Source: Alphaproteobacteria bacterium HGW-Alphaproteobacteria-3 | Lineage (GTDB): Bacteria > Pseudomonadota > Alphaproteobacteria > Parvibaculales > Parvibaculaceae | Reading direction: 5' to 3' | Assembly: GCA_002842875.1 (NCBI GenBank) | Contig: PHEF01000015.1 | Coordinates: 16,503 to 80,502 of the forward strand | Length of the DNA: 64,000 nt | Shown: in pieces, positions 1 to 8,329 of the stretch | Numbering within the stretch: the stretch's first letter is position 1 | Layout: each line of letters opens with the position of its first letter | Translations under genes and position numbers: made by a program | The notes under the pieces: model-generated | Seen by the model: the letters and a program-made list of their open reading frames with translations, nothing else | What the model was told of the DNA's origin: nothing | Database searches by the model: none

Positions 1-977
1 GCGCGCAGCGTGCCGGCCGACATGGCGGCCTCGACCTTGCGGCGCGCCTCTGACGACAACGAACCATGATGGAGCGCGATGGGGAGCGCATCCTCGTTGA
101 GGCGCCAGAGTTCCTGAACGACGAATTCGGCCTGGGAGCGCGTGTTGACGAAGACGAGGACGGTGCGGTTTGCGCGGATCGCCTCGTAGACGGCGGGGAG
201 CGCATGGCGCGCGGAATGACCCGACCAGGGGATGCGCACTTCCTCGCGGCCGTCCTCCAGCGGCGTGAGCACCGAAATCTCCGGGCGGGCGCCCACCGGC
301 GCGACGACGATCTCGCTGAGAGTCTCTCCGCTCGATGGCTGCGGCATGAGATAGCGGCGAAGCGCGTCGGGCTCTGCAACGGTGGCCGAGAGGCCGGTGC
401 GGCGAAGGCCCGGCGCGAGCTTTGAAAGCCGCGCGAGGCCGAGCGAGAGAAGATCGCCGCGCTTCGAATTCGCGAGCGCGTGAAGCTCGTCGAGCACGAG
501 ATGCGCGAGCGAGCCGAAGAAGGCGCCCGCGTCCGGATAGGACAGGAGAAGCGCGAGCTGCTCGGGCGTCGTCATCAATATGTCGGGCGGTTCGCGGCGC
601 TGACGCTGGCGGCGGTTCTGCGGCGTGTCGCCGGTGCGCGTTTCGATGGAGATGGAGAGGCCCATTTCGGCGACGGGCATTTCGAGATTGCGCTTCACAT
701 CGACGGCGAGCGCCTTCAGGGGCGAGATATAGAGCGTGTGGAGCGCGGGCTTTCGCGGCGCGGGCCGTGCGGCGAGATCGACAAGGCCCGGCAGGAAGCC
801 CGCGAGCGTCTTGCCCGCCCCCGTGGGCGCGATGAGGAGTGCGGATTTGCCCGCCTCGGCGAGGGAAAGAAGCGCGAGCTGATGGCCGCGCGGGCTCCAG
901 CCGCGGCTTTCGAACCAGCGGGCGAAGAGCGGGGGGAGCGTTGCGGTTTCCCGCGCAATGGCGAGAGGCTTCATCAT
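1..977 (-). CDS. Ligase-associated DEXH-box DNA helicase (partial)
   Basis: ATP-dependent helicase of the Lhr-like, ligase-associated DEXH family, thought to act in DNA repair. On the minus strand the frame is open from two adjacent ATGs (977 and 974) to the window edge, about 325 residues, so the C-terminal part is missing. Motifs appear in family order: APTGAGKT (Walker A, residues 50-57), SPLKALA, TPEQLALL, the DELH Walker B box, GLSAT (motif III), then FVNTRSQAE and HHGSL of the second RecA domain. It is divergent from the mscS gene. The family's usual partners, a DNA ligase and a metallophosphoesterase, would lie outside the window. Confident on helicase class, fairly confident on subfamily. 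Confidence 0.9.
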   Translation of the reverse strand, partial: MMKPLAIARETATLPPLFARWFESRGWSPRGHQLALLSLAEAGKSALLIAPTGAGKTLAGFLPGLVDLAARPAPRKPALHTLYISPLKALAVDVKRNLEMPVAEMGLSISIETRTGDTPQNRRQRQRREPPDILMTTPEQLALLLSYPDAGAFFGSLAHLVLDELHALANSKRGDLLSLGLARLSKLAPGLRRTGLSATVAEPDALRRYLMPQPSSGETLSEIVVAPVGARPEISVLTPLEDGREEVRIPWSGHSARHALPAVYEAIRANRTVLVFVNTRSQAEFVVQELWRLNEDALPIALHHGSLSSEARRKVEAAMSAGTLR

Positions 978-1020
978 GGAATGGAGAGTAGGAGAAGCTT
1001 CGACATCCCGTCAAAGAAGG

Positions 1021-1183
1021 TGTCATCCCGACGAAAGCCAAAATAGAAATGTCATCCCGGGCCTTGTGCCCGGCCACTCGCCGTTTGTTTTGCCGCAGCG
1101 TGGATTGGGCCCCGGCAACGAGTGCCGGGGTGACACTTTTATTTTTGGCAGGCGACGTCATCACGACTTTCGCCGGGATGACA
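1021..1183. repeat. Nested palindromic GTCAT-ended intergenic repeat
   Basis: Outer arms 1021-1037 and 1167-1183 (tgtcatcccg.cgaaag type) are inverted copies with one mismatch in 17. Inside them lies a second inverted pair, 1050-1072 (gtcatcccgggcc...) and 1110-1134 (...gccggggtgac). It looks like one REP/MITE-like palindrome inserted in, or paired with, another. It fills most of the 312-base gap between the divergent helicase and mscS genes, so it could affect their promoters. Related but not identical elements occur at 6737-6838 and 60741-60867. Confidence 0.75.
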
Positions 1184-1289
1184 CCGAGTTTGGGGAGAGA
1201 ATTTGTTTCGATTCACGCCCTTCAAGGTTCAAATCTCCGGTTCCCCATGGGAAACTGATGCTCCCGCCCCATACTTGAGGAACCACCGC

Positions 1290-2126
1290 ATGCTCGACCA
1301 GCTTCCGCCTTCCATCCGCGAACAGCTCGATGTTCTGCTGCCGCAGCTTGTCGAGGGCGGCGTCAACATCGTTATCGCCATTCTCATCCTCATTCTCGGC
1401 CTGTGGTTCGCCGGGCGGTGCCGGACATGGACGATGCGGGGGCTGGGGCGCTGGCCGGCCATGGACGAGATGCTGCTGAATTTCTTCGGCACCGTGGTGC
1501 GCTATCTCGTCCTTACCTTCACGATCCTTGCGGTGCTGGCGAAGTTCGGCGTGCAGACGGCGAGCCTTATCGCCGTGCTCGGCGCGGCCGGCCTTGCCGT
1601 CGGCCTGGCGCTGCAGGGCACGCTTTCCAATGTCGCCGCCGGCGTGATGCTGCTGATCTTCCGGCCGTTCCGCGCAGGGCATTATGTGGAGGCAGGCGGC
1701 GTCGCAGGGACGGTGAAGGCGCTGACGCTTTTCACCACGGAACTCGCGACGCCCGACAATGTGCAGATCGTGGTGCCGAACAGCGAGGTCTGGGGAAAGC
1801 CGATCACGAACTACACCTATCATCCGACGCGCCGCGTCGACATCACCTTCGGCATTTCCTATGGCGACGATATCGGCAAGGCGATGCAGATCATTCGCGA
1901 GGCGCTGGACGCGGATGCGCGCTGCCTGACGGAGCCGGAGGCCTTTATCGGGGTGATCGGCCTTGGCGACAGTTCGGTGAACATCGTGACGCGCGTCTGG
2001 GTGATGAATGCGGATTACTGGCCGGTGCGTTTCGACCTGATGCGGGGCGTCAAGGAGCGCTTCGACGAGGGCGGAATCACCATCCCCTTCCCGGCCCGGA
2101 CTATTTATACTTCAGCGGCGGACTAG
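1290..2126 (+). CDS. Small-conductance mechanosensitive channel (MscS family)
   Basis: Inner-membrane channel that opens under membrane tension and releases solutes during hypo-osmotic shock. 278 residues, the size of E. coli MscS. There are three N-terminal hydrophobic segments. The third is the pore helix, with the Gly/Ala-rich run AVLGAAGLAVGLALQGTLSN typical of TM3. A beta domain follows (FRPF.AGHYVEAGG.AGTV, then VVPNSEVWGKPITNYT) and a C-terminal alpha/beta domain. The ATG at 1290 is chosen because an upstream in-frame ATG at 1203 would add 29 non-homologous residues overlapping the repeat. A small membrane protein gene follows 74 bases downstream. Confidence 0.93.
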   Translation: MLDQLPPSIREQLDVLLPQLVEGGVNIVIAILILILGLWFAGRCRTWTMRGLGRWPAMDEMLLNFFGTVVRYLVLTFTILAVLAKFGVQTASLIAVLGAAGLAVGLALQGTLSNVAAGVMLLIFRPFRAGHYVEAGGVAGTVKALTLFTTELATPDNVQIVVPNSEVWGKPITNYTYHPTRRVDITFGISYGDDIGKAMQIIREALDADARCLTEPEAFIGVIGLGDSSVNIVTRVWVMNADYWPVRFDLMRGVKERFDEGGITIPFPARTIYTSAAD

Positions 2127-2200
2127 GCTCGCCGCCGGGTATACTGCGGCGGACTGAGCGCGCCGGAAGCGCGCGAGACAAAACAAGGAACGGAACGCAG

Positions 2201-2470
2201 ATGGATCGACTTTTCGGCGGGCCCGTGCTGCCCACGCTTTTCAAGCTCGCCATCGCGTCCATCGCGGTGGGCGTGGTGCTGGCGGTTTTCGGCATCAAGC
2301 CGATCGACCTGTGGCGGGACTTCCTCGATACGCTGGGGCGCATCTGGGAGATGGGGTTCGATGCGATCGACTGGTCGCTGCAATACCTGCTGCTCGGCGC
2401 CGTGGTCGTGATCCCGATTTTCGTCGCGGTCAGGCTGTGGAGCGTGCTCCTCGCGCGGGGGAAGGAGTGA
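2201..2470 (+). CDS. Small two-helix membrane protein (DUF6460-like)
   Basis: 89-residue protein of unknown function with two hydrophobic segments, about residues 13-34 and 60-82. Between them is the motif WEMGFDAIDW, followed by QYLLLGAVVVIPI. This resembles the small alphaproteobacterial DUF6460 proteins, recalled rather than searched. It has the same orientation as mscS, 74 bases away, and may be co-transcribed. The start at 2201 follows an AAGGAACGGAA purine-rich stretch. Confidence 0.75.
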   Translation: MDRLFGGPVLPTLFKLAIASIAVGVVLAVFGIKPIDLWRDFLDTLGRIWEMGFDAIDWSLQYLLLGAVVVIPIFVAVRLWSVLLARGKE

Positions 2471-2523
2471 GGGAGTCCTTCCTGCCGTGGTTGCCGGATT
2501 GCCGGCAATGACATCCTGTTTTT

Positions 2524-3498
2524 CTACATCTCGATGACGACCTTGCCGACGGCCTTGCGTTCCTGAAGCATGCGCAGGGCGTCGACGGCGCGTTCGAGCG
2601 GGAAGCGGGCGCAGATGTAGGGCGCGATCTTTCCTTCTTCGGCGAGGCGGGCGATGGCGGCGAGGTTCGCCCTGCCCGCTTCCGGGTCGCGGCGGCCATA
2701 TTCGCCGGCGCGGACGCCGATGACCGAGAAGCCCTTGATGAGCGGCATGTTGACGGAGACGGTGGGGATGCGGCCGCTGGTGAAGCCGATGATCAGCAGG
2801 CGGCCATTCCAGGCGATGCAGCGCAGGCTCTCGTCGAAGACGTCGCCGCCGACCGGATCGTAGATCACATCCGCGCCGCGCCCGCCGGTGAGTTCCTTCA
2901 CCTTCTCGCGGAAGCCTTGCGTGACGTTCAGGACGTGATCGGCGCCGCGCGATTTCACGATTTTCAGTTTCTCGTCGGAGGCGGAGGTGGCGATGACCGT
3001 TGCGCCGAGGAGCTTGCCCATTTCGACGGCGGCGAGGCCGACGCCGCCCGTGCTGCCATGCACCAGCAGCGTTTCGCCGGGCTGAAGATGGCCGCGGCAG
3101 ACAAGCGCGACATAGGCCGTGAGATAGGCGGCCGGGTAAGCGGCAGCCTCGGCGAAATCCATGGGGCCGGGAATGGGGCGGCAGGCCTCGGCGGCGATGT
3201 TCACCTCCTCCGCGAAACCGCCGGTGCGCAGGCCCGCGACGACGCGGTCGCCCACCTTGAGGGCCGTTACGCCTTCGCCCAGCGCCGCGACGAGCCCCGC
3301 CCCTTCCATGCCGGGGGAAAAGGGAAGCTCGGGCTTGAACTGATATTTGCCCTGGATCATCAGGATGTCCGGGAAGTTGATCGAGCAGGCCTTGAGGCGG
3401 AGACGCACCTCGCCCGGACCCGGCGGCGGCAGATCGACCTCGTCCATCCTCAATACGCCGATGTCTTCCGATAGTTCGTGCACACGCATGGCGCGCAT
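2524..3498 (-). CDS. NADPH:quinone oxidoreductase family protein (zinc-free MDR)
   Basis: Medium-chain dehydrogenase/reductase of the quinone oxidoreductase group, 324 residues, probably cytosolic and NADPH-dependent. A GroES-like N-terminal domain (PPPGPGEVRLRLKACSINFPD) is followed by a Rossmann domain with HGSTGGVG as the nucleotide-binding turn. The structural and catalytic zinc ligands of alcohol dehydrogenases are absent. The usual SINFPD segment and the closing A..ALR.L..R.A.GKVV are present. The start at 3498 (MRAMRVHEL) has GGAG eight bases upstream; a further upstream ATG at 3546 lacks family similarity. Substrate cannot be told from sequence. Confidence 0.88.
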   Translation of the reverse strand: MRAMRVHELSEDIGVLRMDEVDLPPPGPGEVRLRLKACSINFPDILMIQGKYQFKPELPFSPGMEGAGLVAALGEGVTALKVGDRVVAGLRTGGFAEEVNIAAEACRPIPGPMDFAEAAAYPAAYLTAYVALVCRGHLQPGETLLVHGSTGGVGLAAVEMGKLLGATVIATSASDEKLKIVKSRGADHVLNVTQGFREKVKELTGGRGADVIYDPVGGDVFDESLRCIAWNGRLLIIGFTSGRIPTVSVNMPLIKGFSVIGVRAGEYGRRDPEAGRANLAAIARLAEEGKIAPYICARFPLERAVDALRMLQERKAVGKVVIEM

Positions 3499-3625
3499 GA
3501 GCGCTCTCCCCGTCTCTTTATGGCAAATAGCTTTGCGCCGAAGCATAGAGGTGTGGCCCCAACTTCGCCATGCTGCGCGCTAGAATGGAGCCTCACGCAG
3601 GGGAAGCCCGGAGGGAAAAACAGGC

Positions 3626-4507
3626 ATGATGACCGGCATGGAAGGTGCGCGATTCGGTGTGGCGCATCTCGACAGGATTGCGCTGCATTACGCGGAGATG
3701 GGGCCGGAGGACGGGCCGCTCGTCATTCTGCTGCATGGCTTTCCCGACAATTGCCTCGGCTGGCGCCACCAGATGCCCGATCTCGCAAAGGCGGGGTTTC
3801 GCGTGATCGCGCCCGACCAGCGCGGCTATGGCGTGAGCGGGAAGCCGCGCGGCGTGAAGGCCTACGATCTCGACGAGCTGGCGCAGGACGTCATCGACCT
3901 CGGACGGCATTTCGGCGAGGAGAAACTGCGCGTCGTCGGACATGACTGGGGTGCGAGCGTCGCGTGGTGGCTCTGCTCGACGAAGCCGGCGCACATGGAG
4001 AAGGCGGCGATGATCAACGCGCCGCATCCCGCGATCTGGAAGCAGGCGATGTATGAGGACAAGGCGCAGCGCAAGAAGAGCCGCTATGTGAAGATGTTCC
4101 GCCTGCGCGGCCTTCCCGAATGGGCGATGCGGCGGAAAAACTTCGGCGCGCTGATCGAGGCGCTGGAAACGTCGGCGCGCGAGGGCGCCTTCGCGAAGGA
4201 AGAATGGGATGCCTATCGCCGCGCATGGAGCGAGCCGAAGGCGCTCACCTCGATGATCCACTGGTATCGCGCGCTGCTGAAGAAGGATCTTTCGGGGCCT
4301 GTCGCGCGCACCGACGTGCCGGTGCTGCTCGTCTGGGGCGAGAAGGATGATTTTGCGGATGTGTCGCTGGCAAAGAAGAGCATCGATCTTTGCGAGCGCG
4401 GCGGCACGCTGTTCCTCGGGGAAGGCACGCATTGGGTGCTGCGCGAGGAAGCGGCGAGCATCAACCCGATGCTCGTCACGTTTCTCCGCTCCGATCAGGA
4501 TGTGTAG
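3626..4507 (+). CDS. Alpha/beta hydrolase, epoxide-hydrolase-like
   Basis: 293-residue alpha/beta-hydrolase-fold enzyme. HGFPD (residues 37-41) forms the oxyanion-hole HGxP motif, GHDWGA carries the nucleophilic Asp107, and ERGGTLFLGEGTHWVLREE supplies the C-terminal His. Aspartate as nucleophile in G-H-D-W-G points to soluble epoxide hydrolase or haloalkane dehalogenase chemistry through a covalent ester, not to a serine esterase. Two ring-opening tyrosines of epoxide hydrolases are plausible in the cap (RYVKMF, WYRAL) but not proven. It converges with and overlaps by 13 bases the manganese-exporter gene at its 3' end. Confidence 0.87.
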   Translation: MMTGMEGARFGVAHLDRIALHYAEMGPEDGPLVILLHGFPDNCLGWRHQMPDLAKAGFRVIAPDQRGYGVSGKPRGVKAYDLDELAQDVIDLGRHFGEEKLRVVGHDWGASVAWWLCSTKPAHMEKAAMINAPHPAIWKQAMYEDKAQRKKSRYVKMFRLRGLPEWAMRRKNFGALIEALETSAREGAFAKEEWDAYRRAWSEPKALTSMIHWYRALLKKDLSGPVARTDVPVLLVWGEKDDFADVSLAKKSIDLCERGGTLFLGEGTHWVLREEAASINPMLVTFLRSDQDV

Positions 4508-5073
4508 CCGATGGCCGAACCGAGCGCGGCGAGACCCAGCACGATGAAGAGCGCGGCGGCCGCGAAGCGGACGTAGCGGAGCGGCACGCGCTTTGCCGCC
4601 GCCTCGCCGAAGAGGACGACGGGCACGTTCGCCACCATCATGCCGAGCGTCGTGCCGAACGCAACAAGGGCGAGCGTTTCGTAACGCGCGCCGAGGGCGA
4701 CGGTCGCGATCTGCGTCTTGTCGCCCATCTCGACCAGGAAGAAGGCCACCGTGGTCGCAAGGAAGGGACCGAAGCGCGATGCTGCCTGCGCTTCATCCTC
4801 CGAAGGGGGCGCGTCCGGCACGAGCGTCCAGAGCCCCATCGCAAGGAAGGAAAGGCCAAGCACCCAGGCGAGAAGCTGCGGGGTGAGCCAGGCGGCGACG
4901 AGCGTTCCCGCCCATGCGGCGAGCGCGTGGTTTGCGACCGTGGCGACGAAGATGCCGGCGATGACGGCGAGCGGCGCGCGGAAACGCACCGCGAGAATGA
5001 GGGCGAGCAATTGCGTCTTGTCGCCGATTTCAGCGATGGCGACGGCGCCGAGAGAGACAAGGAAAGCTTCCAA
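4495..5073 (-). CDS. TMEM165/GDT1 family (UPF0016) manganese exporter
   Basis: Inner-membrane cation transporter with the two signature repeats of the family: AEIGDKTQ near the N-terminus and VEMGDKTQ in the second half, each starting a three-helix block. It has about six membrane segments and 192 residues, the usual bacterial length. Bacterial members export Mn2+. The preceding yybP-ykoY type leader (see 5123-5262) supports a manganese role. The start is taken as TTG at 5073 (MEAFLVSLG), the common family start, with GGAG eight bases upstream. A GTG at 5082 is in frame but too close to that Shine-Dalgarno. Confidence 0.9.
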   Translation of the reverse strand: MEAFLVSLGAVAIAEIGDKTQLLALILAVRFRAPLAVIAGIFVATVANHALAAWAGTLVAAWLTPQLLAWVLGLSFLAMGLWTLVPDAPPSEDEAQAASRFGPFLATTVAFFLVEMGDKTQIATVALGARYETLALVAFGTTLGMMVANVPVVLFGEAAAKRVPLRYVRFAAAALFIVLGLAALGSAIGYTS

Positions 5074-5122
5074 GGAAAACACTCCGCTGCCGGACGCGAC
5101 ACCAATGACCCAACGCGCCCGC

Positions 5123-5262
5123 CCGGCAAAGGCAGCGCATGAGCCAAAGGTCTCGCCAGTTCAGCGGTTGCTGAGCGCGGACGCCACGGGATCAGGAAAC
5201 CCCGAGTTTGTTGACGCCCGCCCCTCTCTGCCATGACGGCGGAGGGCGGCTACTCCCCTAAG
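5123..5262 (-). promoter_or_regulatory. yybP-ykoY (Mn2+) riboswitch
   Basis: Read on the minus strand, the leader of the UPF0016 gene begins with ggggagtag (complement of 5250-5258). After about 85 bases it closes with the cgagacctttgg stretch (complement of about 5144-5156). These are the two conserved internal-loop halves of the yybP-ykoY aptamer that form the metal site. GC-rich helices lie between and around them. This class senses Mn2+ and typically turns on Mn exporters, matching the downstream gene. The fold boundaries are estimates and no explicit terminator was identified, so control may be translational. Confidence 0.8.
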
Positions 5263-5288
5263 GACGGTGGGGAAATAGCATGGCCCGG

Positions 5289-5639
5289 TCAGAGCGCGAT
5301 GCCGAAGCGCGCGGCGATCCAGACAGTCGCGAGATAGAGGAGCACGGTGACGGCGCAGCCGATGGCGAGCGCGGGCCAGAAACCGATCCCGTGCCGCAGC
5401 ATCGCCGGGAAAATCAGAAACATCGGCAGCGAGGGAATGACGTACCAGAAGGTCGCCTCCGCATGGGCGGCGATGCGCTCGGCATCGCCCGTGTCGCGCC
5501 AGAGCCAGACGATGGCGAGAAGGGAAACAAGCGGGAGCGAGGCGATGAGCGCGCCGAAGGCAGGACTGCGTTTGGCGGTTTCGGACACGACCATCACGAG
5601 GATGCCGGAGATCGCTGCCTTGACGATCGCGTAGAGCAT
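5289..5639 (-). CDS. Small integral membrane protein (DUF3147-like)
   Basis: 116-residue protein made almost wholly of four hydrophobic helices, with short loops. Its ETAKRSP.FGALIASLPL segment in the first loop and second helix is typical of the DUF3147 family (recalled, not searched). Function unknown. Its start is 3 bases from the stop of the esterase gene upstream on the same strand, so the two are probably one transcript. Confidence 0.8.
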   Translation of the reverse strand: MLYAIVKAAISGILVMVVSETAKRSPAFGALIASLPLVSLLAIVWLWRDTGDAERIAAHAEATFWYVIPSLPMFLIFPAMLRHGIGFWPALAIGCAVTVLLYLATVWIAARFGIAL

Positions 5640-5642
5640 GGA

Positions 5643-6677
5643 TCAGGCGCTCCCGCCGAGGACCGTGCCGATGTCGCGCGCGATCCGCTCGCAGGCTTCG
5701 CGCGCGGCGGGGATGACGCCGGTCATGGCGGTGAAGGCGTGAGGCAGGTTGTCCTCGCAGCGGTAAGCGACGACGACGCCCGCGGATTTGAGCTTTTCGG
5801 CATAGGCCGCGCCCTGATCGCGCAACGGGTCGAAGCCCGACGTGACGACGATGGCGGGGGACAAGCCAGACAGGTCCGGCTCCTTCATGGGCGAGACGCG
5901 GACATCCTCCGCCTCGGCGGGCGCATTCAGGTAATGCGCGCCGAACCAGTCCATGATCGCGCGCGTCAGCGGATAGACCTCGGCGCAACTGTCCATCGAG
6001 CCGCCTTTCCAGCCCCAGTCCGTCACCGGATAGATGAGAAGCTGAAGAGCGGGCGCGGCGAAGCCCTTTCGCCTTGCCTCCTGCGCGACGACGGCGGAGA
6101 GATAACCGCCCGCGCTGTCACCGCCGACACCGATGCGGCCGGGGATCATGTGGAGAGCGGCGGCGTTTTCCTGCGCCCAGCGGAAGGCGGCGACAGCATC
6201 GTCGACCTCAGCTGGGAACTTGTGCTCCGGCGCGAGGCGGTAGGCGACGTTCAGCACCGAGCAGCCGGCAAGCGCCGCGATCATGCGGCAGAAGGTGTCG
6301 CAGGTATCGAGATCGCCGATGACGCAGCCGCCGAAGTGAAAGAAGACGATACCGGGCAGCGGCCGCGACATGTTCACCGGCAAGTAAAGACGCGCATCCA
6401 GGGGGCCGCCGGGGCCCGGCACCTCAAGCGCCTTTACCTCGACATCGGGACGGGGATCGGCGTCGAGAAGCTTCAGGCCTTCCGACGTCGCGCTGCGGGC
6501 GGCGGCGGGATCGAGCGTCGTAATCGACGGCTGGCGCGCGCCCTGCGCGGCGAGAAATTGCGCGCGGGCATCGAGGATGCGGCCGTCGATGGCGAGCGGC
6601 TTGCCACCCGACATCCGCACGAGGAGGCCGTCCGGCAATTTCAGCAGGGTACGGACGATGAATTTCTGCAGGTTCAT
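5643..6677 (-). CDS. Alpha/beta hydrolase, HSL-type esterase/lipase
   Basis: 344-residue serine esterase related to hormone-sensitive lipase. The oxyanion-hole motif appears as HFGGC, a variant of HGGG. GDSAGG carries the nucleophilic Ser, DPLRDQG the acidic residue and the late NLPHAF the catalytic His. No signal peptide is evident, so it is probably cytosolic, acting on short acyl esters or lipid intermediates. The unusual first glycine-to-phenylalanine change in the oxyanion motif is worth noting. ATG at 6677. A DUF3147-like gene follows closely. Confidence 0.9.
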   Translation of the reverse strand: MNLQKFIVRTLLKLPDGLLVRMSGGKPLAIDGRILDARAQFLAAQGARQPSITTLDPAAARSATSEGLKLLDADPRPDVEVKALEVPGPGGPLDARLYLPVNMSRPLPGIVFFHFGGCVIGDLDTCDTFCRMIAALAGCSVLNVAYRLAPEHKFPAEVDDAVAAFRWAQENAAALHMIPGRIGVGGDSAGGYLSAVVAQEARRKGFAAPALQLLIYPVTDWGWKGGSMDSCAEVYPLTRAIMDWFGAHYLNAPAEAEDVRVSPMKEPDLSGLSPAIVVTSGFDPLRDQGAAYAEKLKSAGVVVAYRCEDNLPHAFTAMTGVIPAAREACERIARDIGTVLGGSA

Positions 6678-6736
6678 TGGTCTTGTTCTTTCTTCCTGTC
6701 CGTTTGGCTTCCGTTGCCTGCGGCTTCAACCAACAT

Positions 6737-6838
6737 CGTCATTGCGAGCGACCATCCGGGAGCGAAACAATCCAGGGGCGGCAGGCATGGAGCAAGCGAC
6801 TCCTGGATTGCTTCGTCGCTTCGCTCCTCGCAATGACG
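6737..6838. repeat. Palindromic GTCATTGCGAGCG intergenic repeat
   Basis: Arms cgtcattgcgag (6737-6748) and ctcgcaatgacg (6827-6838) are perfect inverted copies. A second inner pair (caatccagg about 6768, cctggattg about 6802) gives a long imperfect cruciform. It lies between the esterase start and the 3' end of a TetR gene, both on the minus strand. This is the widespread GTCATTGCGAG class of proteobacterial dispersed palindromes and shares the GTCAT ends seen at 1021 and 60741. Confidence 0.8.
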
Positions 6839-6883
6839 CTTCAGAGTGCGGAGAAGCGCTTCCGTAACATTCCTCGCACTTTC

Positions 6884-7534
6884 CTACTTCGTGTCGCCCG
6901 CGTGCGGGAGGGTGCGGAAGCCGCCGAGGACGAGCGTCGTCGCGAAGGTGGATGCCTCCTCCGCATCCATCTCCGGGCGGCGCAACATGCGGTCGCCGAT
7001 CTCCATGGCGATGCCGACGACAGCGGCCATGAGGTATTCCGCATCCACGTTCGGCAGCGCGCCGTTGCGGATATCTTCCTCGATATATTCGCGAATTTCC
7101 TCGAAGCCCGCGATGATCTCGGGCGAATCCATGCGCACACGGACGGTGTTCGGATTTCGGCGGATGACCTGGAATGTGTCGCGGTCGGTGGCGAGATAAT
7201 CGAAATAGGTTCGATAGGCGTTGCGGATGAAATCCTCGAAGGTGCGCGAGCGGATGCGCTCGGCGCGGAGACGCGGACGGATGCGGCGCATGCCCTCGTC
7301 CATCAGCGCCTCGAAGACTTCTTCCTTGCTCTTGAAGTAGTTGTAGAAGGTGCCCGACGCGAGGCCCGTCCGGCGAATGATGTCGCGGACGGAGGTGGCG
7401 CCGTAACCGAGATCGGCAAAGACGATCTTCGCGGCGTCGAGAATCGCTTCCCGATTGTTCTTCTTCGTGCGCTCGCGCTTGCCGAGCGCCTTCACCGCCT
7501 CGGCCGGCGGCGCGTCCTCAAGATCGGTGCTCAC
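6884..7534 (-). CDS. TetR/AcrR family transcriptional regulator
   Basis: 216-residue DNA-binding repressor. The N-terminal helix-turn-helix reads ILDAAKIVFADLGYGATSVRDIIRRT followed by SGTFYNYFKSKEE, the standard TetR_N pattern at about residues 30-76. The rest is an all-helical ligand and dimer domain. The start is a GTG at 7534. It is divergent from the thioesterase pair. A perfect palindrome at 7665-7679 in the shared upstream region is a likely operator, suggesting it regulates itself and the thioesterases. The ligand is unknown; an acyl-CoA or related compound would fit. Confidence 0.9.
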   Translation of the reverse strand: MSTDLEDAPPAEAVKALGKRERTKKNNREAILDAAKIVFADLGYGATSVRDIIRRTGLASGTFYNYFKSKEEVFEALMDEGMRRIRPRLRAERIRSRTFEDFIRNAYRTYFDYLATDRDTFQVIRRNPNTVRVRMDSPEIIAGFEEIREYIEEDIRNGALPNVDAEYLMAAVVGIAMEIGDRMLRRPEMDAEEASTFATTLVLGGFRTLPHAGDTK

Positions 7535-7664
7535 ACGGCACCGCCTTCCCCTGCCGGGGTTTCCTTGTCACTCATCATCCCTCCGGAGGGACCGAAGCTT
7601 GCGGGGCTGCCCCACCCCGCCCGCCGGTCCCGCGATTCATGCCGATACGGCCAACCTACCCGAA

Positions 7665-7679
7665 TGACGACAATCGTCA
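7665..7679. promoter_or_regulatory. Probable TetR operator (perfect 15-bp palindrome)
   Basis: tgacga-caa-tcgtca is a perfect inverted repeat with a 3-base centre. It lies between the divergent TetR gene (start 7534) and the thioesterase operon (start 7808). A second, looser inverted pair, tgagaa (7691-7696) and ttctca (7718-7723), sits just beyond it in an A/T-rich stretch. A possible -10 (TAGAAT, 7730-7735) points toward the thioesterases. Confidence 0.55.
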
Positions 7680-7807
7680 ACTTTTCGGTATGAGAAACGG
7701 GCCAAAAAAACTCTTTTTTCTCAATGTGTTAGAATCATCGCTGGCTTGCAGTGGCGCGACGGAGCCGATGGCGCTATCAGAACGTCTCCCGGACCAGAGG
7801 TATCAGA

Positions 7808-8329
7808 ATGAGTAACCCCAACTTCACACCCGAGCACATCGCCATGATGAAGAATGTGCTGATCGAACATGTGCCGCATGCCAAGGCCATCGGCATGACC
7901 GTGGAGGACGCGAAGCGGGGCGAGGCATGGCTCTCCGTTCCCTATTCCGAAAACCTGATCGGCAACCCGGAGACGGGCGTGATCCATGGCGGCGTCATCA
8001 CCTCGCTGCTCGACAATGCCTGCGGCATCGCGGTGCAGCTTGCGCTGGCGGAGCGCCAGTCCATCGCGACGCTCGACCTCAGGATCGACTACATGAAACC
8101 CGCGACGCCGAAGCTCGGCCTGATGGCGCATACGCATTGCTACAAGGTGACGAAGAACATCGCCTTCGTGCGCGGCACCGCCTATCACACGGACGAGGAC
8201 GATCCGATCGCGGCCTGCGTGGGCACCTTCATGCTGGCGGCGAACCGGGCGATGCCCGTTCCCGTGACGGCGGAGGCGGCGGCGGAAGCCATGAAAATTC
8301 TTGCGAAGAACAAGGACGGCGCAGCATGA
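7808..8329 (+). CDS. PaaI/HotDog-fold thioesterase (first of pair)
   Basis: 173-residue hotdog-fold acyl-CoA thioesterase. The motif NPETGVIHGGVITSLLDNACG carries the HGG turn and the catalytic acidic residue (D in LLDNACG) typical of PaaI/YbaW-type enzymes. The following strands (RIDYMKPATPKL) are also standard. The ATG at 7808 starts MSNPNFTPEH; an earlier in-frame ATG at 7751 runs back through promoter sequence. Its stop overlaps the start of a second thioesterase (ATGA), so the two are translationally coupled and may form a hetero-oligomer or act on related CoA esters. Confidence 0.88.
   Translation: MSNPNFTPEHIAMMKNVLIEHVPHAKAIGMTVEDAKRGEAWLSVPYSENLIGNPETGVIHGGVITSLLDNACGIAVQLALAERQSIATLDLRIDYMKPATPKLGLMAHTHCYKVTKNIAFVRGTAYHTDEDDPIAACVGTFMLAANRAMPVPVTAEAAAEAMKILAKNKDGAA

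Noticed and set aside
5280..6836. 518-codon plus-strand frame over the esterase region
   Set aside because: Shadow of the esterase and DUF3147-like genes; it also reads through the palindromic repeat.
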